The notes beneath the pieces were generated by a model. The model had not been told where the DNA came from, did not search any database, and saw only the letters and a program-made list of their open reading frames with translations. This document shows positions 9,554-19,376 of a stretch of DNA of 64,000 nucleotides, one piece after another (within the stretch, counting starts at the first letter, position 1; every line of letters begins with the position of its first letter). Source of the DNA: Fortiea contorta PCC 7126 (GTDB lineage Bacteria; Cyanobacteriota; Cyanobacteriia; Cyanobacteriales; Nostocaceae); NCBI RefSeq assembly GCF_000332295.1, contig NZ_KB235930.1, forward strand, positions 4,863,895 to 4,927,894, written 5' to 3'. The position numbers and the translations under genes were made by a program.

Positions 9554-9595
9554 GATTGATCTGCTGACTACAGCTTGTATGTGCAAAAAATGCTC

Positions 9596-10987
9596 TTAAT
9601 CTCCATCCAACTCAACCAACTTACCAATATTGAAATCAATCCGCACCCAACCCCGTAACCGCCGCAAATTTTGCCACAATAACAGAGTAATCTGCCAATG
9701 ATGCACCATCAAAAAAGGTAAAGGGTCATTCAACTGATAAATCGCATCGGTACCGCGTCTCAAATTCCGCAACCAATTTCCCAACTGCGACACAGAACTA
9801 ATCTCTGTCAATCGCCACAGTTCGTGATACAACCAATAAGTCGGTTTGCTGCTAGATAATGGTTGTAGAGGTTCCCTTAACTCGCTACCACCCAAATAAG
9901 CATCAGCCACACCAGGGTGATTGTAAAACATAGTAATTGCTGAATGAGTGCGCGGGTTGCATTCAATAGCGTAAACTATCCCGTCTTCCCCCTCAATAAA
10001 ATCGAAGGAAACCTGTCCTGTAATTCCCAACTGCTGGATAAAATGCTGCACCCATGCCAAAATTTGAGGGTGCTCGACATGTTCATAATTCACCTGAAAA
10101 GCTGAAGACTCGCAACAACAATGCAGCCTTAACTCGCCATTACGCACGGTACTATGAGTACAAAACTCCTTACCAGGGATAAACTCTTGCAGAATCCAGG
10201 GTTTTTCTGGACTAATTGGTAAACTCCTGACAAAAGCTGCTGTTGCTTCTGGTGTTTCGCAAGGAAGTTTAGTTAAATTCAATCGCCGCACAGAATCGTA
10301 AGGAATACTTTTAAGAATATATTGCCGCTTTTCTTGAGAAAAATCAAAGTTTATCACCTGTTCTGGGTCAGTAATCTGGAAAGATTTGGGAACAGATAAA
10401 CCAAAACTCCTTGCTTTCTCTGCAAAAGCGTATTTATCATCCAGCATTTGTGTAATCTCTGCGTCACAGTGGATGACTTCACAATATGGTGAAAGCGCAG
10501 GTTTGACTAAAGAGTCATAATAACTAGCGACGGGACTACACACAGGTACATAAACATCTATGCGTTCTGTTTGGACAATCTCTAATAACGCTTGGGTGTA
10601 ACCTTCTTGGTCTTTTTCTGGTGCTGGTACTGTATAGAATCTGCTGACAGCGCGAGAAAATTGATGTCCAGTTAACCAATATTTGTGGCTTTCTAACAAT
10701 ACTACCCGGTGTCCGGCGGCATGGAAAGACCGCGCTAGTTGCAGGGCCTTTGTCATTTTACCGCCACTGATTAAGATGTTCTTAGGTTGTGCGGTGACAA
10801 CTTTTTGCTGAAACGGTTGGGTAATCGCACCCCACAATAAAGATAGCAGTACCACCAACCCATTAATTGGTAGTGCTAAAAACAGCAGTAACAGCGTACC
10901 CACATTTTGAAAAAATGCAGATATCTTGACTGTAGGGGAAACTGATTGAGTTGACGCCGGAGCCTGGAAGATGGTAGATTGTGCCAT
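9596..10987 (-). CDS. mysC: MysC: ATP-grasp mycosporine-glycine synthase
   Basis: 463-residue ATP-grasp enzyme that joins glycine to 4-deoxygadusol, making mycosporine-glycine. After a hydrophobic segment (about 28-54) comes a Rossmann-like preATP-grasp part (ILISGGKMTKALQLARSFHAAG is the nucleotide-type turn) and an ATP-grasp core with QYILKSIPYDS, WILQEFIPGKEFCTHS and VYAIECNPRTHSAI. The N-terminal membrane-like segment is usual in this family. Its ATG directly abuts the mysB stop, showing translational coupling. It stands between mysB and mysD as in Nostoc mycosporine clusters. Confidence 0.93.
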   Translation of the reverse strand: MAQSTIFQAPASTQSVSPTVKISAFFQNVGTLLLLFLALPINGLVVLLSLLWGAITQPFQQKVVTAQPKNILISGGKMTKALQLARSFHAAGHRVVLLESHKYWLTGHQFSRAVSRFYTVPAPEKDQEGYTQALLEIVQTERIDVYVPVCSPVASYYDSLVKPALSPYCEVIHCDAEITQMLDDKYAFAEKARSFGLSVPKSFQITDPEQVINFDFSQEKRQYILKSIPYDSVRRLNLTKLPCETPEATAAFVRSLPISPEKPWILQEFIPGKEFCTHSTVRNGELRLHCCCESSAFQVNYEHVEHPQILAWVQHFIQQLGITGQVSFDFIEGEDGIVYAIECNPRTHSAITMFYNHPGVADAYLGGSELREPLQPLSSSKPTYWLYHELWRLTEISSVSQLGNWLRNLRRGTDAIYQLNDPLPFLMVHHWQITLLLWQNLRRLRGWVRIDFNIGKLVELDGD

Positions 10988-11821
10988 TTAATGCACCCTT
11001 CTAATTAAAGTCAGACCATCTCGCACAGGTAACAAAACTTGTTCCACGCGGGAATCTTGAGCGACGAAGAAGTTAAATTGGGCGATCGCTTCACCATTTG
11101 CGGTACGCTGTGATGGAGAGAGGTATGGTTGTCCTTGGAGTAAGGTGTTATCGACGCAGATTAAACCATCGGCTGTAACTAAGTTATGCTCCAAAATAGT
11201 TTGCAAATAAGCGATATACTCTTTCTTGTCTGCATCAATAAAAATCAAGTCAAAAGACTCACCCGCTGCTGCTAATTTGTCTAAAGTTTCTAGCGCCGAT
11301 GCAACTTCTACACTAATCTTATCGCCGTGGGGTGAATTTTGAAAACAGTTTTGAGCAAAGTTGGCGACATAGGCGTCCACTTCACACGCTACTAATTTAC
11401 CATCAATGGGTAGAGCCTCTGCCATCGCCAAAGCAGAATAACCGGTGAACATTCCTACTTCCAATACTCGCTTAGCTTTGGTGAGATGAACAAACATTTT
11501 TAATGTCTGTCCTTCCAGGTGTCCCGAAAGCATCTCTTGTTCTAATTGACGGACTGTTTCCCCGTCACCAAAGCGCTGACGCCAATTTTCGGCGCTGGTT
11601 TTTTGCGCTAAGGTACTCAATGCTGTTGACTCTGGGGTGCTACATGTGCTGATGTATGAGTCTAAACCAGCGGCTAATTCGTAGGTTTGTCGCAGATTTG
11701 TGAGGATATCTGCGGGGATGTTGGCATTTTCTGCCATTTTTAAGGTTATTTCTAACTGCTGTACTAAGATACCGTGGGGTGTAACTGGTCTAGCGGGATT
11801 GGTTTGGAGAATGCTGGTCAT
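10988..11821 (-). CDS. mysB: MysB: O-methyltransferase forming 4-deoxygadusol
   Basis: 277-residue class I SAM-dependent methyltransferase of the caffeoyl-CoA O-methyltransferase type. It methylates the MysA product to 4-deoxygadusol. The SAM site is VLEVGMFTGYSALAMAEAL, and the metal-binding region reads FDLIFIDADKKEY followed by GLICVDNTLLQG. The N-terminal ~110 residues are the extra helical part seen in MysB proteins. It follows mysA after 129 bases and touches mysC, so the three should share a transcript. Confidence 0.94.
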   Translation of the reverse strand: MTSILQTNPARPVTPHGILVQQLEITLKMAENANIPADILTNLRQTYELAAGLDSYISTCSTPESTALSTLAQKTSAENWRQRFGDGETVRQLEQEMLSGHLEGQTLKMFVHLTKAKRVLEVGMFTGYSALAMAEALPIDGKLVACEVDAYVANFAQNCFQNSPHGDKISVEVASALETLDKLAAAGESFDLIFIDADKKEYIAYLQTILEHNLVTADGLICVDNTLLQGQPYLSPSQRTANGEAIAQFNFFVAQDSRVEQVLLPVRDGLTLIRRVH

Positions 11822-11950
11822 TTTTTGATGCTAAATGAGTTGGGAGTTTTTTAAACGCGAAGGTACGCGGAGGTATGCGCGAAGGCTGAGGTTGATGAAT
11901 GGAGGGATGAATTGAGTTTTTGTCTGATTCATCCCGTCGCTGGTTAAGGT

Positions 11951-13180
11951 TTAAACTCCTATCAATTCTGTTTCTTCGGTACCGATATAGGCGTCGATAC
12001 CATCTCCATTACGAGGATATTCAGCGCACAGTTGTTTATGTTCGGTTAAGGATGCGTCTAGTTCTTCACGAGTTAAGTCGTTGACGAAGAAGCACTGACC
12101 AATGGGTTTAGGAACTGCGGCGCGTAGTTTACCATCTCTGGTTTGAGTGATAGACTCGGTGGCGTGCCATACTAAATCGCTCTCTAGTAGGGGATGGTCT
12201 AGTGTTAGACCTAGGCGACTCATTAAATCGAGAATGCGATCGCGCTGTTGTAAGCTAATATAACCACGTCTACCTGCGATCGTCGCTGATAGTGCCATAT
12301 CAATATTGACTGCATGACCATGATATAACGGTACCTGCGGTGCGAGTTCTAATGTGGGACTCCAGGTGTGACCGTAGGCGATGACTCTATCTAAATCTAA
12401 TTCATGCAGATTTGGTGTTTCTAATTCCAGCATGGTTTCGATAGCTGCATAATTCAATCGATGAGCAATTTCTTGCAGTTCTTTTGAACCATTGACATAG
12501 CCGAAATGTGTATGCAGTAGTTGTTGTCCATACTCGCACAACAACTCAAAAACTTCTACATTTGCTACTACGGCAATTTTCACTAATTCCGCCATCCCGT
12601 TGCGAATTTGCGAAACTGGTAAAGTTTCTAAGAAGGAGAAATCTAGAATTACTTTTTGGGGAGCGTGGTAAGCACCCAAACGGTTTTTCAGCTTTTTATG
12701 ATTGACCGCTACTTTAATCGCAATACCCGCGTCAATTAATCCAATTAATGTTGTCGGAACGCGAATATAGTTAGTGCTGCGGCGATAAGAAGCACAAGCA
12801 TAACCAGCAACATCAGTTACTAAACCACCGCCAACTACTAAAACGGGTTCTTTGCGAATCAAGCCGAAGTTTGCAAAGGCGTCAATAATTGACTCAAATG
12901 TAGATATGGTCTTGGCTGGTTCTGTAATAGTGATGGGAAATACTGTCAAGTCAATATCATAAAATTGAAAATATGACTTAATTTTTTCTCCATAAAGATG
13001 GTAGACATTTGCATCAATTACTGCTAAACAACGACCCAATTGATGATAGCTGTCAGCGATTTCGGTGTTTTTAAGATCAAATGCACCGTTGACATACACC
13101 AAGCTAAAATCAATCTTCTCGTATCCTGTTACATGAAATGCTGTTTCTGTCGCAGTAAAAGTCGCGTGAGGTGTACCCAT
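11951..13180 (-). CDS. mysA: MysA: desmethyl-4-deoxygadusol synthase (sugar phosphate cyclase)
   Basis: First enzyme of mycosporine synthesis, a dehydroquinate synthase-like cyclase acting on sedoheptulose 7-phosphate (with NAD and a divalent metal). Family motifs are [24 protein letters not shown], then [31 protein letters not shown], and the metal ligands around [10 protein letters not shown] and [10 protein letters not shown]. About 409 residues, the normal length. The ATG at 13180 is preceded by AAAGGA eight bases away, favouring it over the ATG at 13189. It heads the mys operon; two near-identical palindromes lie 45-87 bases upstream. Confidence 0.94.
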   Translation of the reverse strand: MGTPHATFTATETAFHVTGYEKIDFSLVYVNGAFDLKNTEIADSYHQLGRCLAVIDANVYHLYGEKIKSYFQFYDIDLTVFPITITEPAKTISTFESIIDAFANFGLIRKEPVLVVGGGLVTDVAGYACASYRRSTNYIRVPTTLIGLIDAGIAIKVAVNHKKLKNRLGAYHAPQKVILDFSFLETLPVSQIRNGMAELVKIAVVANVEVFELLCEYGQQLLHTHFGYVNGSKELQEIAHRLNYAAIETMLELETPNLHELDLDRVIAYGHTWSPTLELAPQVPLYHGHAVNIDMALSATIAGRRGYISLQQRDRILDLMSRLGLTLDHPLLESDLVWHATESITQTRDGKLRAAVPKPIGQCFFVNDLTREELDASLTEHKQLCAEYPRNGDGIDAYIGTEETELIGV

Positions 13181-13224
13181 AGCTCTCATCCTTTACACAA
13201 AATTAATTTCGTTTCTGGCTCTTG

Positions 13225-13267
13225 GCTGTTAATAGCCACGACAAATTTGTTAGCTGCTATTAATAGC
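13225..13267. promoter_or_regulatory. Twin palindromes upstream of mysA
   Basis: GCTGTTAATAGC at 13225-13236 and GCTATTAATAGC at 13256-13267 differ at one base and are exactly 31 bases apart, about three helical turns. The second is a perfect palindrome. They sit 45-87 bases before the mysA start, a position suited to a dimeric regulator. No known regulator is assigned. Confidence 0.4.
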
Positions 13268-14168
13268 GAAAACTAACTTCAACCAAGAAAAATTTATCTT
13301 GGTCGATTGGCTTTTTCAATTTCTAAAAACCCGTCAACAGTGGTTCCCTAAATTCAAGTCAGTCATTCATAACGTAAAAACCCAAAACTGTTGTAGCTTC
13401 CCTTGAGAGAACCGCAAGGTTATATTTTCTCCCATCAAAAAAGAGGGATATGGATGTTAAGCCATAATCTGATAATTATCAGACGGTATCTCAACATTAC
13501 TCAATTTAGTAGATTGATACAACGAAGGCTACCTCTTTTTGGCATAGATCACAGATAGCCTATAAATCTGCAGTGAATGATAGCTTTCCACGCTTATGTC
13601 AGACTTTTGAATAAATCAAAAATCTCTACAAAGGTGATATTTACTTAATCTAACATGCTTGAACAAACTCAATTTTGAGTCATGGAAATTGATTTAAGCT
13701 GCGATTTCTCTGACGCCATGATTACCAGTAACACTTGTGTGATATGAATTAGTGGAAAACTGCTTCTGTTTATCTCCTAGTTTCAACTTCAGATTGCAGC
13801 TTTGGCTTATGTTCAGCTCGCTGTTTGTTAGCATTTGCGTTAAACCTTATTCCGTTAGAAAGAGAGATAAATTACAATGCTTGATTCAGTTTTGGAAATA
13901 AGTAACTCCAAACTGAACGGTTCAGACAAGTTTGCTAGCAGTCAAAAAGCTGACGTGAGTGCTATCTAGTAAATTCAAATTTGAGGTAGATATGGTTTAT
14001 TTCCCCCTCAAAATTTAGCTTAACTCTATTAGGTCACTGATTTAACAAATCTATATATTTACATTATATATCTTATATTTCACATACATTAGTTTTTGAT
14101 ATCATTCGTCTTGGTTAACAAAAGTTTCCTTTACGCATAAATACGTAACTTGAATGTCTATTAATTAA
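13268..14168. other. 900-base gap between the MFS and mysA genes
   Basis: AT-rich intergenic DNA, presumably holding the mysA promoter at its left end. The only coding candidate noticed is a 30-codon plus-strand frame at 13877-13969. No RNA gene or insertion sequence was recognised. Confidence 0.6.
13877..13969 (+). CDS. Possible small peptide gene (30 aa)
   Basis: An ATG-to-TAG frame encoding a polar 30-residue peptide starting MLDSVLEISNSKLNG and ending ADVSAI. A purine run (AAAGAGAGA) lies about 10 bases before the ATG, a weak ribosome site. The codons look ordinary for this genome. It has six Ser, no Cys and no transmembrane segment. It stands alone on the plus strand in the gap before the mys operon. 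A chance frame of this size is quite possible; conservation would decide. Confidence 0.22.
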   Translation: MLDSVLEISNSKLNGSDKFASSQKADVSAI

Positions 14169-15584
14169 CTATTTTCCCCAATGTTTTTTCAGAATCAGTG
14201 GCAAAATTGCTACTAACCGCAATATACCGGAAACAACAAACACTTCCGCTATACCCAAAGAGCCGGCAAATTGAGCTACAAAACCGCCAATAGTCGCTCC
14301 TAAAGCACCACTGACGCCAGCAATAGCAGCAGCGATCGCAAAATAAATAGACTGATTTTTGAGCGGCGCCACCTCAATCCGCAGATTCTGAGTACATAAA
14401 TCAACCGCGCCCCAATTACTACCAATGAAAATATGTAACAACGGTAACCATAACCAAAGAGCCAGAGGACTAGAACCAATCCCCAACCACAGCCAAGGTA
14501 TGATAGCGATGAGAATACCTGTAAAAATCAAAATAGAACGATTCCCCACCTTATCAGCTAATTTACCCCAAACCAGCAGCATCAACATGTGTGCTCCTGC
14601 CCGCAAGCTGTTATAAAAAGTTACCCAGCTGACATCCAAATTCAGCGTATCTAGCAGGTATAGGTTAAAAAATGGCGCACTGAGGTTAACCGCAAACGTC
14701 CATAAACCAAAATAAACCAAAAACACCAAAAAATCCGAATTTTCACTGATATTATTAGCTAACTTGCTTTGGGGACTCGGTATTTGTGACAGGCTGATAG
14801 CTTCGGATATTTCGCCTGGTTCACTTGTAGCAGAGGAACTGCCATAATCGGTGTTTTGTAACTGAGGATTTATATCTACCTGAAAATACTGACAACCCAA
14901 GCTGATAATGCCAAAAATCACACCTAGCAGCAACACCACTCCATAACCCTGAATCGGCCCCCCGTACCAATGTGATATCGCTAAACCTGTTAGAGATAAG
15001 CTGACTAATTCAGTTAAATTACCGAGACTATTACGTAACCCAAAATATCTCCCTCGTAATCGCCGAGGAACTAATATTGCTATCCAACTTAGCCAAGATG
15101 CATTTCCTAACCCACCCAAAAAATGACTACCCAGGAGAATTAACAGTGATAACACCACCAACTGGTGAGAATCCAGCCATCCCCAACTAAAGATAGTAAT
15201 CCCAACGACTAAAATCAGCCACAGCAAGCGACTAATCCCGTAAGTGCGGAGTGAATACTGAAAACGGCTATTACTGCGTTCAGATAAATAAGCACCCATT
15301 GGTTGAAACAGATTCACCAACATTGGAATAGAAGACACTAATCCAAACAGCACGGGACTAGCGCCCAACTCCACCAAAAAATTACCCAGCAAAACACCGC
15401 CGGTGCTAACAGAGAAAACAGCACCGAAGATACCATCAGCAGTGGAGGCTTTTAAACTTGTGCGAATAGCATCTTTAGAAATCCGTTGACTGGATGCTCT
15501 GCGAGAAGAGAAAGTTGATGATGAAGCAACCTGAGTAATTTCTAAAGAGACAGCGGTATCTATTTCCACCTGAATGGAATCCAT
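14169..15584 (-). CDS. MFS transporter
   Basis: 471-residue integral membrane protein with about 12 hydrophobic segments, the layout of the major facilitator superfamily. The loop after the second to third segments carries a basic motif (YLSERSNSRFQY), and GKLADKVGNRS after the central loop is the repeated MFS motif of the second half. A hydrophilic loop (about 240-275) divides the halves; the N-terminal ~35 residues are soluble and Ser-rich. It is on the same strand as the mys operon but 1 kb upstream, so cotranscription is unlikely and its substrate is unknown. Confidence 0.85.
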   Translation of the reverse strand: MDSIQVEIDTAVSLEITQVASSSTFSSRRASSQRISKDAIRTSLKASTADGIFGAVFSVSTGGVLLGNFLVELGASPVLFGLVSSIPMLVNLFQPMGAYLSERSNSRFQYSLRTYGISRLLWLILVVGITIFSWGWLDSHQLVVLSLLILLGSHFLGGLGNASWLSWIAILVPRRLRGRYFGLRNSLGNLTELVSLSLTGLAISHWYGGPIQGYGVVLLLGVIFGIISLGCQYFQVDINPQLQNTDYGSSSATSEPGEISEAISLSQIPSPQSKLANNISENSDFLVFLVYFGLWTFAVNLSAPFFNLYLLDTLNLDVSWVTFYNSLRAGAHMLMLLVWGKLADKVGNRSILIFTGILIAIIPWLWLGIGSSPLALWLWLPLLHIFIGSNWGAVDLCTQNLRIEVAPLKNQSIYFAIAAAIAGVSGALGATIGGFVAQFAGSLGIAEVFVVSGILRLVAILPLILKKHWGK

Positions 15585-15793
15585 AAATAAAGCATTTTAG
15601 TTATATGGTAGCGAAGCTTGATGAGTTTAGGTCTATCCAATTTACGTATTTAGATAGTGATGAAATAATCACTTCAGCAATCTTGAAAAAACCAGAATAA
15701 TACTCAGTAAAAAGCAGAGAATTGACGAAATTAACATTAAATTGGGATAAGTAGTATTGTTTGAGATATCTATAACTGTTTCATATCCATAGC

Positions 15794-15848
15794 AGGGAAC
15801 AGGGAATAGGGAATGGGGAATAGGGAATAGGGAACAGGGAACAGGGAA
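15794..15848. repeat. Heptanucleotide repeat cluster
   Basis: Seven-base units of GGGAACA/GGGAATA type repeat about eight times in the 432-base gap between the MFS gene start and rbcS. The rest of that gap holds only the rbc terminator. Confidence 0.75.
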
Positions 15849-15948
15849 GAAAGTCGCTTTGTGTAGACGTTTTATCTTGATTTCCTGTCCTCACCTATGT
15901 GGCTACGGCTATAACTCCGCACCCCTCGGCGTTGTCAAAAAACATAAT

Positions 15949-15980
15949 AAATAGGAGAGGTAAGCAATCTTACCTCTCCT
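15949..15980 (-). terminator. Rho-independent terminator of rbcLXS
   Basis: A perfect 12-base-pair stem, AGGAGAGGTAAG (15953-15964) with CTTACCTCTCCT (15969-15980), closes a CAAT loop. Reading the minus strand, it starts 37 bases after the rbcS stop and is followed by a T-rich tail (TATTTATTATGTTTTTT). Confidence 0.85.
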
Positions 15981-16016
15981 GATATGAATTAACGAATTAG
16001 TTCCAGCGGATCAATT

Positions 16017-16346
16017 TTAGTATCTGCTGGGTTTGTGAACGATGAAGCTGAGAACTTGGCACTGTTTAATGTTGTCGAAACCTACAACCCGGATATAGCT
16101 TCCGGAATATTGAGAACGACAAGATTGAACTTCGCTGAGTACTTCTTGAGTAGATTTAGCACCGAATAAAGGTAACTTCCACAGAGTCCAATATAATTCT
16201 GTTGGTTCAGAAGTTTCGTTGAACTCGATCGCTGGGATGTAACCTTGATTCAAAATGTACTGTACTTGCTTGGCAATTTGCGCGTCAGACAGGGGGGGAA
16301 GATAGGAAAGGGTTTCGTAACGACGCTCTTTTGGTAAAGTTTGCAT
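16017..16346 (-). CDS. rbcS: RuBisCO small subunit
   Basis: 109-residue small subunit of form IB ribulose-1,5-bisphosphate carboxylase, eight copies of which cap the RbcL octamer. Family stretches are [18 protein letters not shown] at the N-terminus, [12 protein letters not shown] in the middle and [14 protein letters not shown] near the end. Normal cyanobacterial length. Third gene of rbcL-rbcX-rbcS, 59 bases after rbcX, ending at a strong hairpin terminator. Confidence 0.97.
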   Translation of the reverse strand: MQTLPKERRYETLSYLPPLSDAQIAKQVQYILNQGYIPAIEFNETSEPTELYWTLWKLPLFGAKSTQEVLSEVQSCRSQYSGSYIRVVGFDNIKQCQVLSFIVHKPSRY

Positions 16347-16405
16347 GGCTGTTGGTATGAGGTTGCGATTTTTTATGTCTGGAATAATTGGCTTGCTCGC
16401 CAGTT

Positions 16406-16813
16406 CTATTCAGATAAGTTATCCAAATTAGGATCTGATCTTACCTGCTGTTCGGTGTCAAGATGGGGGTCTGATAAATTGATCAGCGTGATGCGTTCTA
16501 GGTGCTGGCGGCGTTGTTCCATATTGGCTTGCTGAATGCCGGTGCGAACCATTTCCGGTAAAAAATCGGTAACTTCCGCTGCTATATGTTCCCTGACAGT
16601 CATAATCCGCAATGCCAAGTCTGATTTCTCTCGAAACAGTTCTTCAATATATGCCTCTCCATCCTGGATTTTGCCGGCAGAAAAGTTGTGCAGCCAAAAT
16701 GCTAATGGGGGGTTTGTTTCGTCCAGCTGCGCTAGCACTGTCCTTAGCGCCTGATAAGTCAGGTAACTTTGGAGAGTCTTTGCTGTGTCCTTCGCAATTT
16801 GCTTAAAATTCAT
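16406..16813 (-). CDS. rbcX: RuBisCO assembly chaperone RbcX
   Basis: Helical chaperone that binds the C-terminal tail of RbcL and helps form the L8 core. The ATG at 16813 ([20 protein letters not shown]) gives 135 residues, the usual size; an upstream frame to 16876 is not needed. Typical features are [20 protein letters not shown] and [20 protein letters not shown]-like helices ([19 protein letters not shown] here). The acidic, Gln-rich tail is variable in the family. Located between rbcL and rbcS, the classical order in Nostocales. Confidence 0.96.
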   Translation of the reverse strand: MNFKQIAKDTAKTLQSYLTYQALRTVLAQLDETNPPLAFWLHNFSAGKIQDGEAYIEELFREKSDLALRIMTVREHIAAEVTDFLPEMVRTGIQQANMEQRRQHLERITLINLSDPHLDTEQQVRSDPNLDNLSE

Positions 16814-16907
16814 GCTTGACCCCAGCCCTTGAAAGTATGAAGGATGAAGGATGAAGTGATTAATGTAATTTAACATTCAGCCTTTATCCTTTCACCTCCA
16901 GCCTTGA

Positions 16908-18338
16908 TCAGACGGTATCCATTGCTTCAAACTCGAACTTGATTTCTTTCCAGAGTTCGCAAGCAACAGCCAATTCGGGAGACCACTTAGCAGCTTCACG
17001 GATAATATCGTTACCTTCGCGGGCTAAGTTACGGCCTTCGTTACGAGCTTGGACAACTGCTTCTAAAGCCACGCGGTTAGCTGTCGCACCAGGAGCGTTA
17101 CCCCAAGGGTGTCCCAGAGTACCACCACCAAATTGTAATACAGAGTCATCGCCGAAGATTTCTACCAGTGCGGGCATGTGCCATACGTGGATACCACCGG
17201 AAGCAACAGCCATAACGCCAGGAAGAGAAGCCCAGTCTTGGGTAAAGTAAATACCGCGAGACTTGTCTTGCTCAACGTAGTTTTCCCGCAACAAGTCAAC
17301 GAAGCCCATTGTAATGCCCCGTTCACCTTCCAATTTACCAACCACTGTTCCGGTGTGGATGTGGTCACCACCAGACAAGCGTAGGGCTTTAGCTAATACG
17401 CGGAAGTGGATACCGTGGTTCTTTTGACGGTCGATAACAGCGTGCATCGCGCGGTGGATGTGCAACAGAATCCCGTTGTCACGGCACCAACGAGCCAAGG
17501 TGGTGTTGGCGGTGAAGCCTGCGGTGAGGTAGTCGTGCATGATGATGGGCTGTTTGAGTTCTTTAGCGTACTCAGCCCGTTTCAGCATTTCTTCACAGGT
17601 GGGGGCGGTGACGTTGAGGTAGTGACCTTTAATTTCACCGGTTTCGGCTTGAGCCTTGGCAATGGCTTCAGAAACGAACAAAAAGCGATCGCGCCATCTT
17701 TGGAAGGGTGCAGAGTTAATGTTTTCGTCGTCTTTGGTGAAGTCCAAACCACCGCGTAAGCACTCGTATACAGCGCGTCCGTAGTTCTTCGCAGATAGAC
17801 CCAATTTAGGCTTGATGGTACAACCCAACAAAGGACGACCGTATTTGTTTAATTTGTCACGCTCAACTTGGATACCGTGGGGAGGCCCTTGGAAGGTCTT
17901 GATATAAGCTACAGGGAAGCGAATGTCTTCCAAACGCAGCGCCCGTAAGGCTTTAAAACCGAATACGTTACCTACGATTGAGGTCAATACGTTGGTTACA
18001 GAACCTTCTTCAAACAAATCCAGGGGATAAGCAACGTAGCAAATATACTGGTTGTCTTCGCCGGGAACTGGTTCGATATCGTAGCAACGACCTTTGTAGC
18101 GATCTAGGTCGGTGAGCAAGTCTGTCCACACGGTTGTCCAAGTACCAGTGGAAGACTCAGCCGCTACTGCTGCACCCGCCTCTTCTGGGGGAACTCCGGG
18201 CTGGGGTGTCATGCGGAACGCCGCTAATAGGTCTGTATCTTTAGGTGTGTAATCGGGTGTGTAATAAGTTAGTCTGTAATCTTTAACCCCGGCTTGATAC
18301 CCAGATTTGGCCTGAGTCTTCGTTTGAGCGTAAGACAT
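16908..18338 (-). CDS. rbcL: RuBisCO large subunit, form IB
   Basis: 476-residue catalytic subunit fixing CO2 onto ribulose 1,5-bisphosphate in the carboxysome. Clear landmarks: [18 protein letters not shown] near the N-terminus, [16 protein letters not shown] (active-site Lys region), [14 protein letters not shown] (carbamylated Lys), [12 protein letters not shown], and the [19 protein letters not shown] loop 6 region. Full length, ending in FEFEAMDTV. First gene of rbcLXS; 94 bases separate it from rbcX. The long upstream stretch without genes suggests a long leader with regulatory sites. Confidence 0.98.
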   Translation of the reverse strand: MSYAQTKTQAKSGYQAGVKDYRLTYYTPDYTPKDTDLLAAFRMTPQPGVPPEEAGAAVAAESSTGTWTTVWTDLLTDLDRYKGRCYDIEPVPGEDNQYICYVAYPLDLFEEGSVTNVLTSIVGNVFGFKALRALRLEDIRFPVAYIKTFQGPPHGIQVERDKLNKYGRPLLGCTIKPKLGLSAKNYGRAVYECLRGGLDFTKDDENINSAPFQRWRDRFLFVSEAIAKAQAETGEIKGHYLNVTAPTCEEMLKRAEYAKELKQPIIMHDYLTAGFTANTTLARWCRDNGILLHIHRAMHAVIDRQKNHGIHFRVLAKALRLSGGDHIHTGTVVGKLEGERGITMGFVDLLRENYVEQDKSRGIYFTQDWASLPGVMAVASGGIHVWHMPALVEIFGDDSVLQFGGGTLGHPWGNAPGATANRVALEAVVQARNEGRNLAREGNDIIREAAKWSPELAVACELWKEIKFEFEAMDTV

Positions 18339-19020
18339 AAATTCCCTTCCAAGAAGTCACACTTTAATTACTTAATCAAATCACGTTATGTGCTGTTTTC
18401 CCCTCTCCTTTCCTTCCTCTTTTTGGGAGCGAAAAGCTTGGGCCATTTTTTTTGAGGGGCTACCTGATGGCGGTGGGTAACAATTTTTTCAGGGAACTTT
18501 TGGTGAAGTATCAAAGACATGATCACCAGCTTCCTTGATTTTACGAGCTACACGAGTGTATATCTCTGGTTTCCCTTCGTCTTAGGCATCAAAACACTTC
18601 TCATCTGTTGCTCGCGCCCGTTCATTTTTCATCAACCCCAATTAGCCCTACCAAACAGCGAAGCCGATTCTGGCTCACTTTGCTTTCACAGCTTCTGGGT
18701 GTGCGGACTAGCTGCACGTGTCCCAGATTTCCTTGGTTTACACGCAATATACCAAGAGGAATTTTTATTGGGGCAGGTCAAGACGGGTGGCGATCGCCAG
18801 ACAAAAATTGCACGCCACGTAATTTGTAACTTGTCTCACAATATATCAAGAAATCAATAAGTTATACTTTGAAACTTCTTAACTTATTTATTTAAATTTG
18901 TTATTTTATAAAGTTTTAAACATTTTGTTAAGAATAGTTTACAAAATCTACAGAGAAGTTGTATGGACATTGGGCGTTAAAGTTTTTGCTCGTCGAAGAG
19001 GGGAATAGGGGAGAAGGGGG
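18339..19020. other. rbcL upstream region, no gene seen
   Basis: About 680 bases between the rbcL start and a repeat block. It must hold the rbcL promoter and leader, since transcription runs leftward from here. A search by eye for a GTA-N8-TAC NtcA box found none. Overlapping open frames on the plus strand have no recognisable protein and are not called. Confidence 0.6.
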
Positions 19021-19113
19021 AAGTGTGGGAGGGGTGGGAAGTGTGGGAGGGGTGGGAAGCTTAGGAGGACGGAGAAGACTACAACCGTAAGCATAAATTC
19101 TTTAATTCTTTTT
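19021..19113. repeat. Fold-back interspersed repeat, copy A (purine arm and core)
   Basis: A G/A-rich arm (GTGTGGGAGGGGTGGGAA units) leads into a 36-base core at 19068-19103, followed by a C/T-rich arm. The core matches 50535-50570 at 32 of 36 positions, with the invariant part CGTAAGCATAAATTCTTT. The two arms are roughly complementary, so the unit could fold into a long hairpin. Confidence 0.7.
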
Positions 19114-19259
19114 CTCCCCATCTCCCCATCTCCCCATCTCCCCACACTCCCCACCACCCCACCTCCCCACACTCCCCACACTCCCCACACTCCCCACACT
19201 CCCCCCACTCCCCACACTCCCCACACTCCCCACACTCCCCACACTCCCCACACTCCCCA
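19114..19259. repeat. C-rich tandem repeat (ACTCCCCAC nonamer)
   Basis: A few octamer units (CTCCCCAT) are followed by about a dozen copies of the nonamer ACTCCCCAC. Read on the minus strand, this yields a meaningless Trp-Gly-Val repeat frame. It forms the right arm of the fold-back element beside it. Confidence 0.85.
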
Positions 19260-19376
19260 GCAAGTCCCTCTTAAAAATTTGTGATGAAAGTTGAAAATAC
19301 AGAACCTAGGGGAACACTGAAATTAATCCGCAACTGAGTTACGGGTATCTTCCGTGTTTTTCAAGGAAATATCATC

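Noticed and set aside
17406-17759. 117-codon frame opposite rbcL
   Set aside because: Antisense shadow of a strongly conserved gene.
18519-18860. 113-codon plus-strand frame upstream of rbcL
   Set aside because: No recognisable motif, overlaps another frame and lies in the expected rbcL promoter and leader.
18948-19253. Minus-strand frame of repeated Trp-Gly-Val
   Set aside because: Pure translation of the 9-base tandem repeat.
19114-19259. Possible CRISPR array
   Set aside because: Units are 8-9 bases with no spacers; it is a simple tandem repeat.
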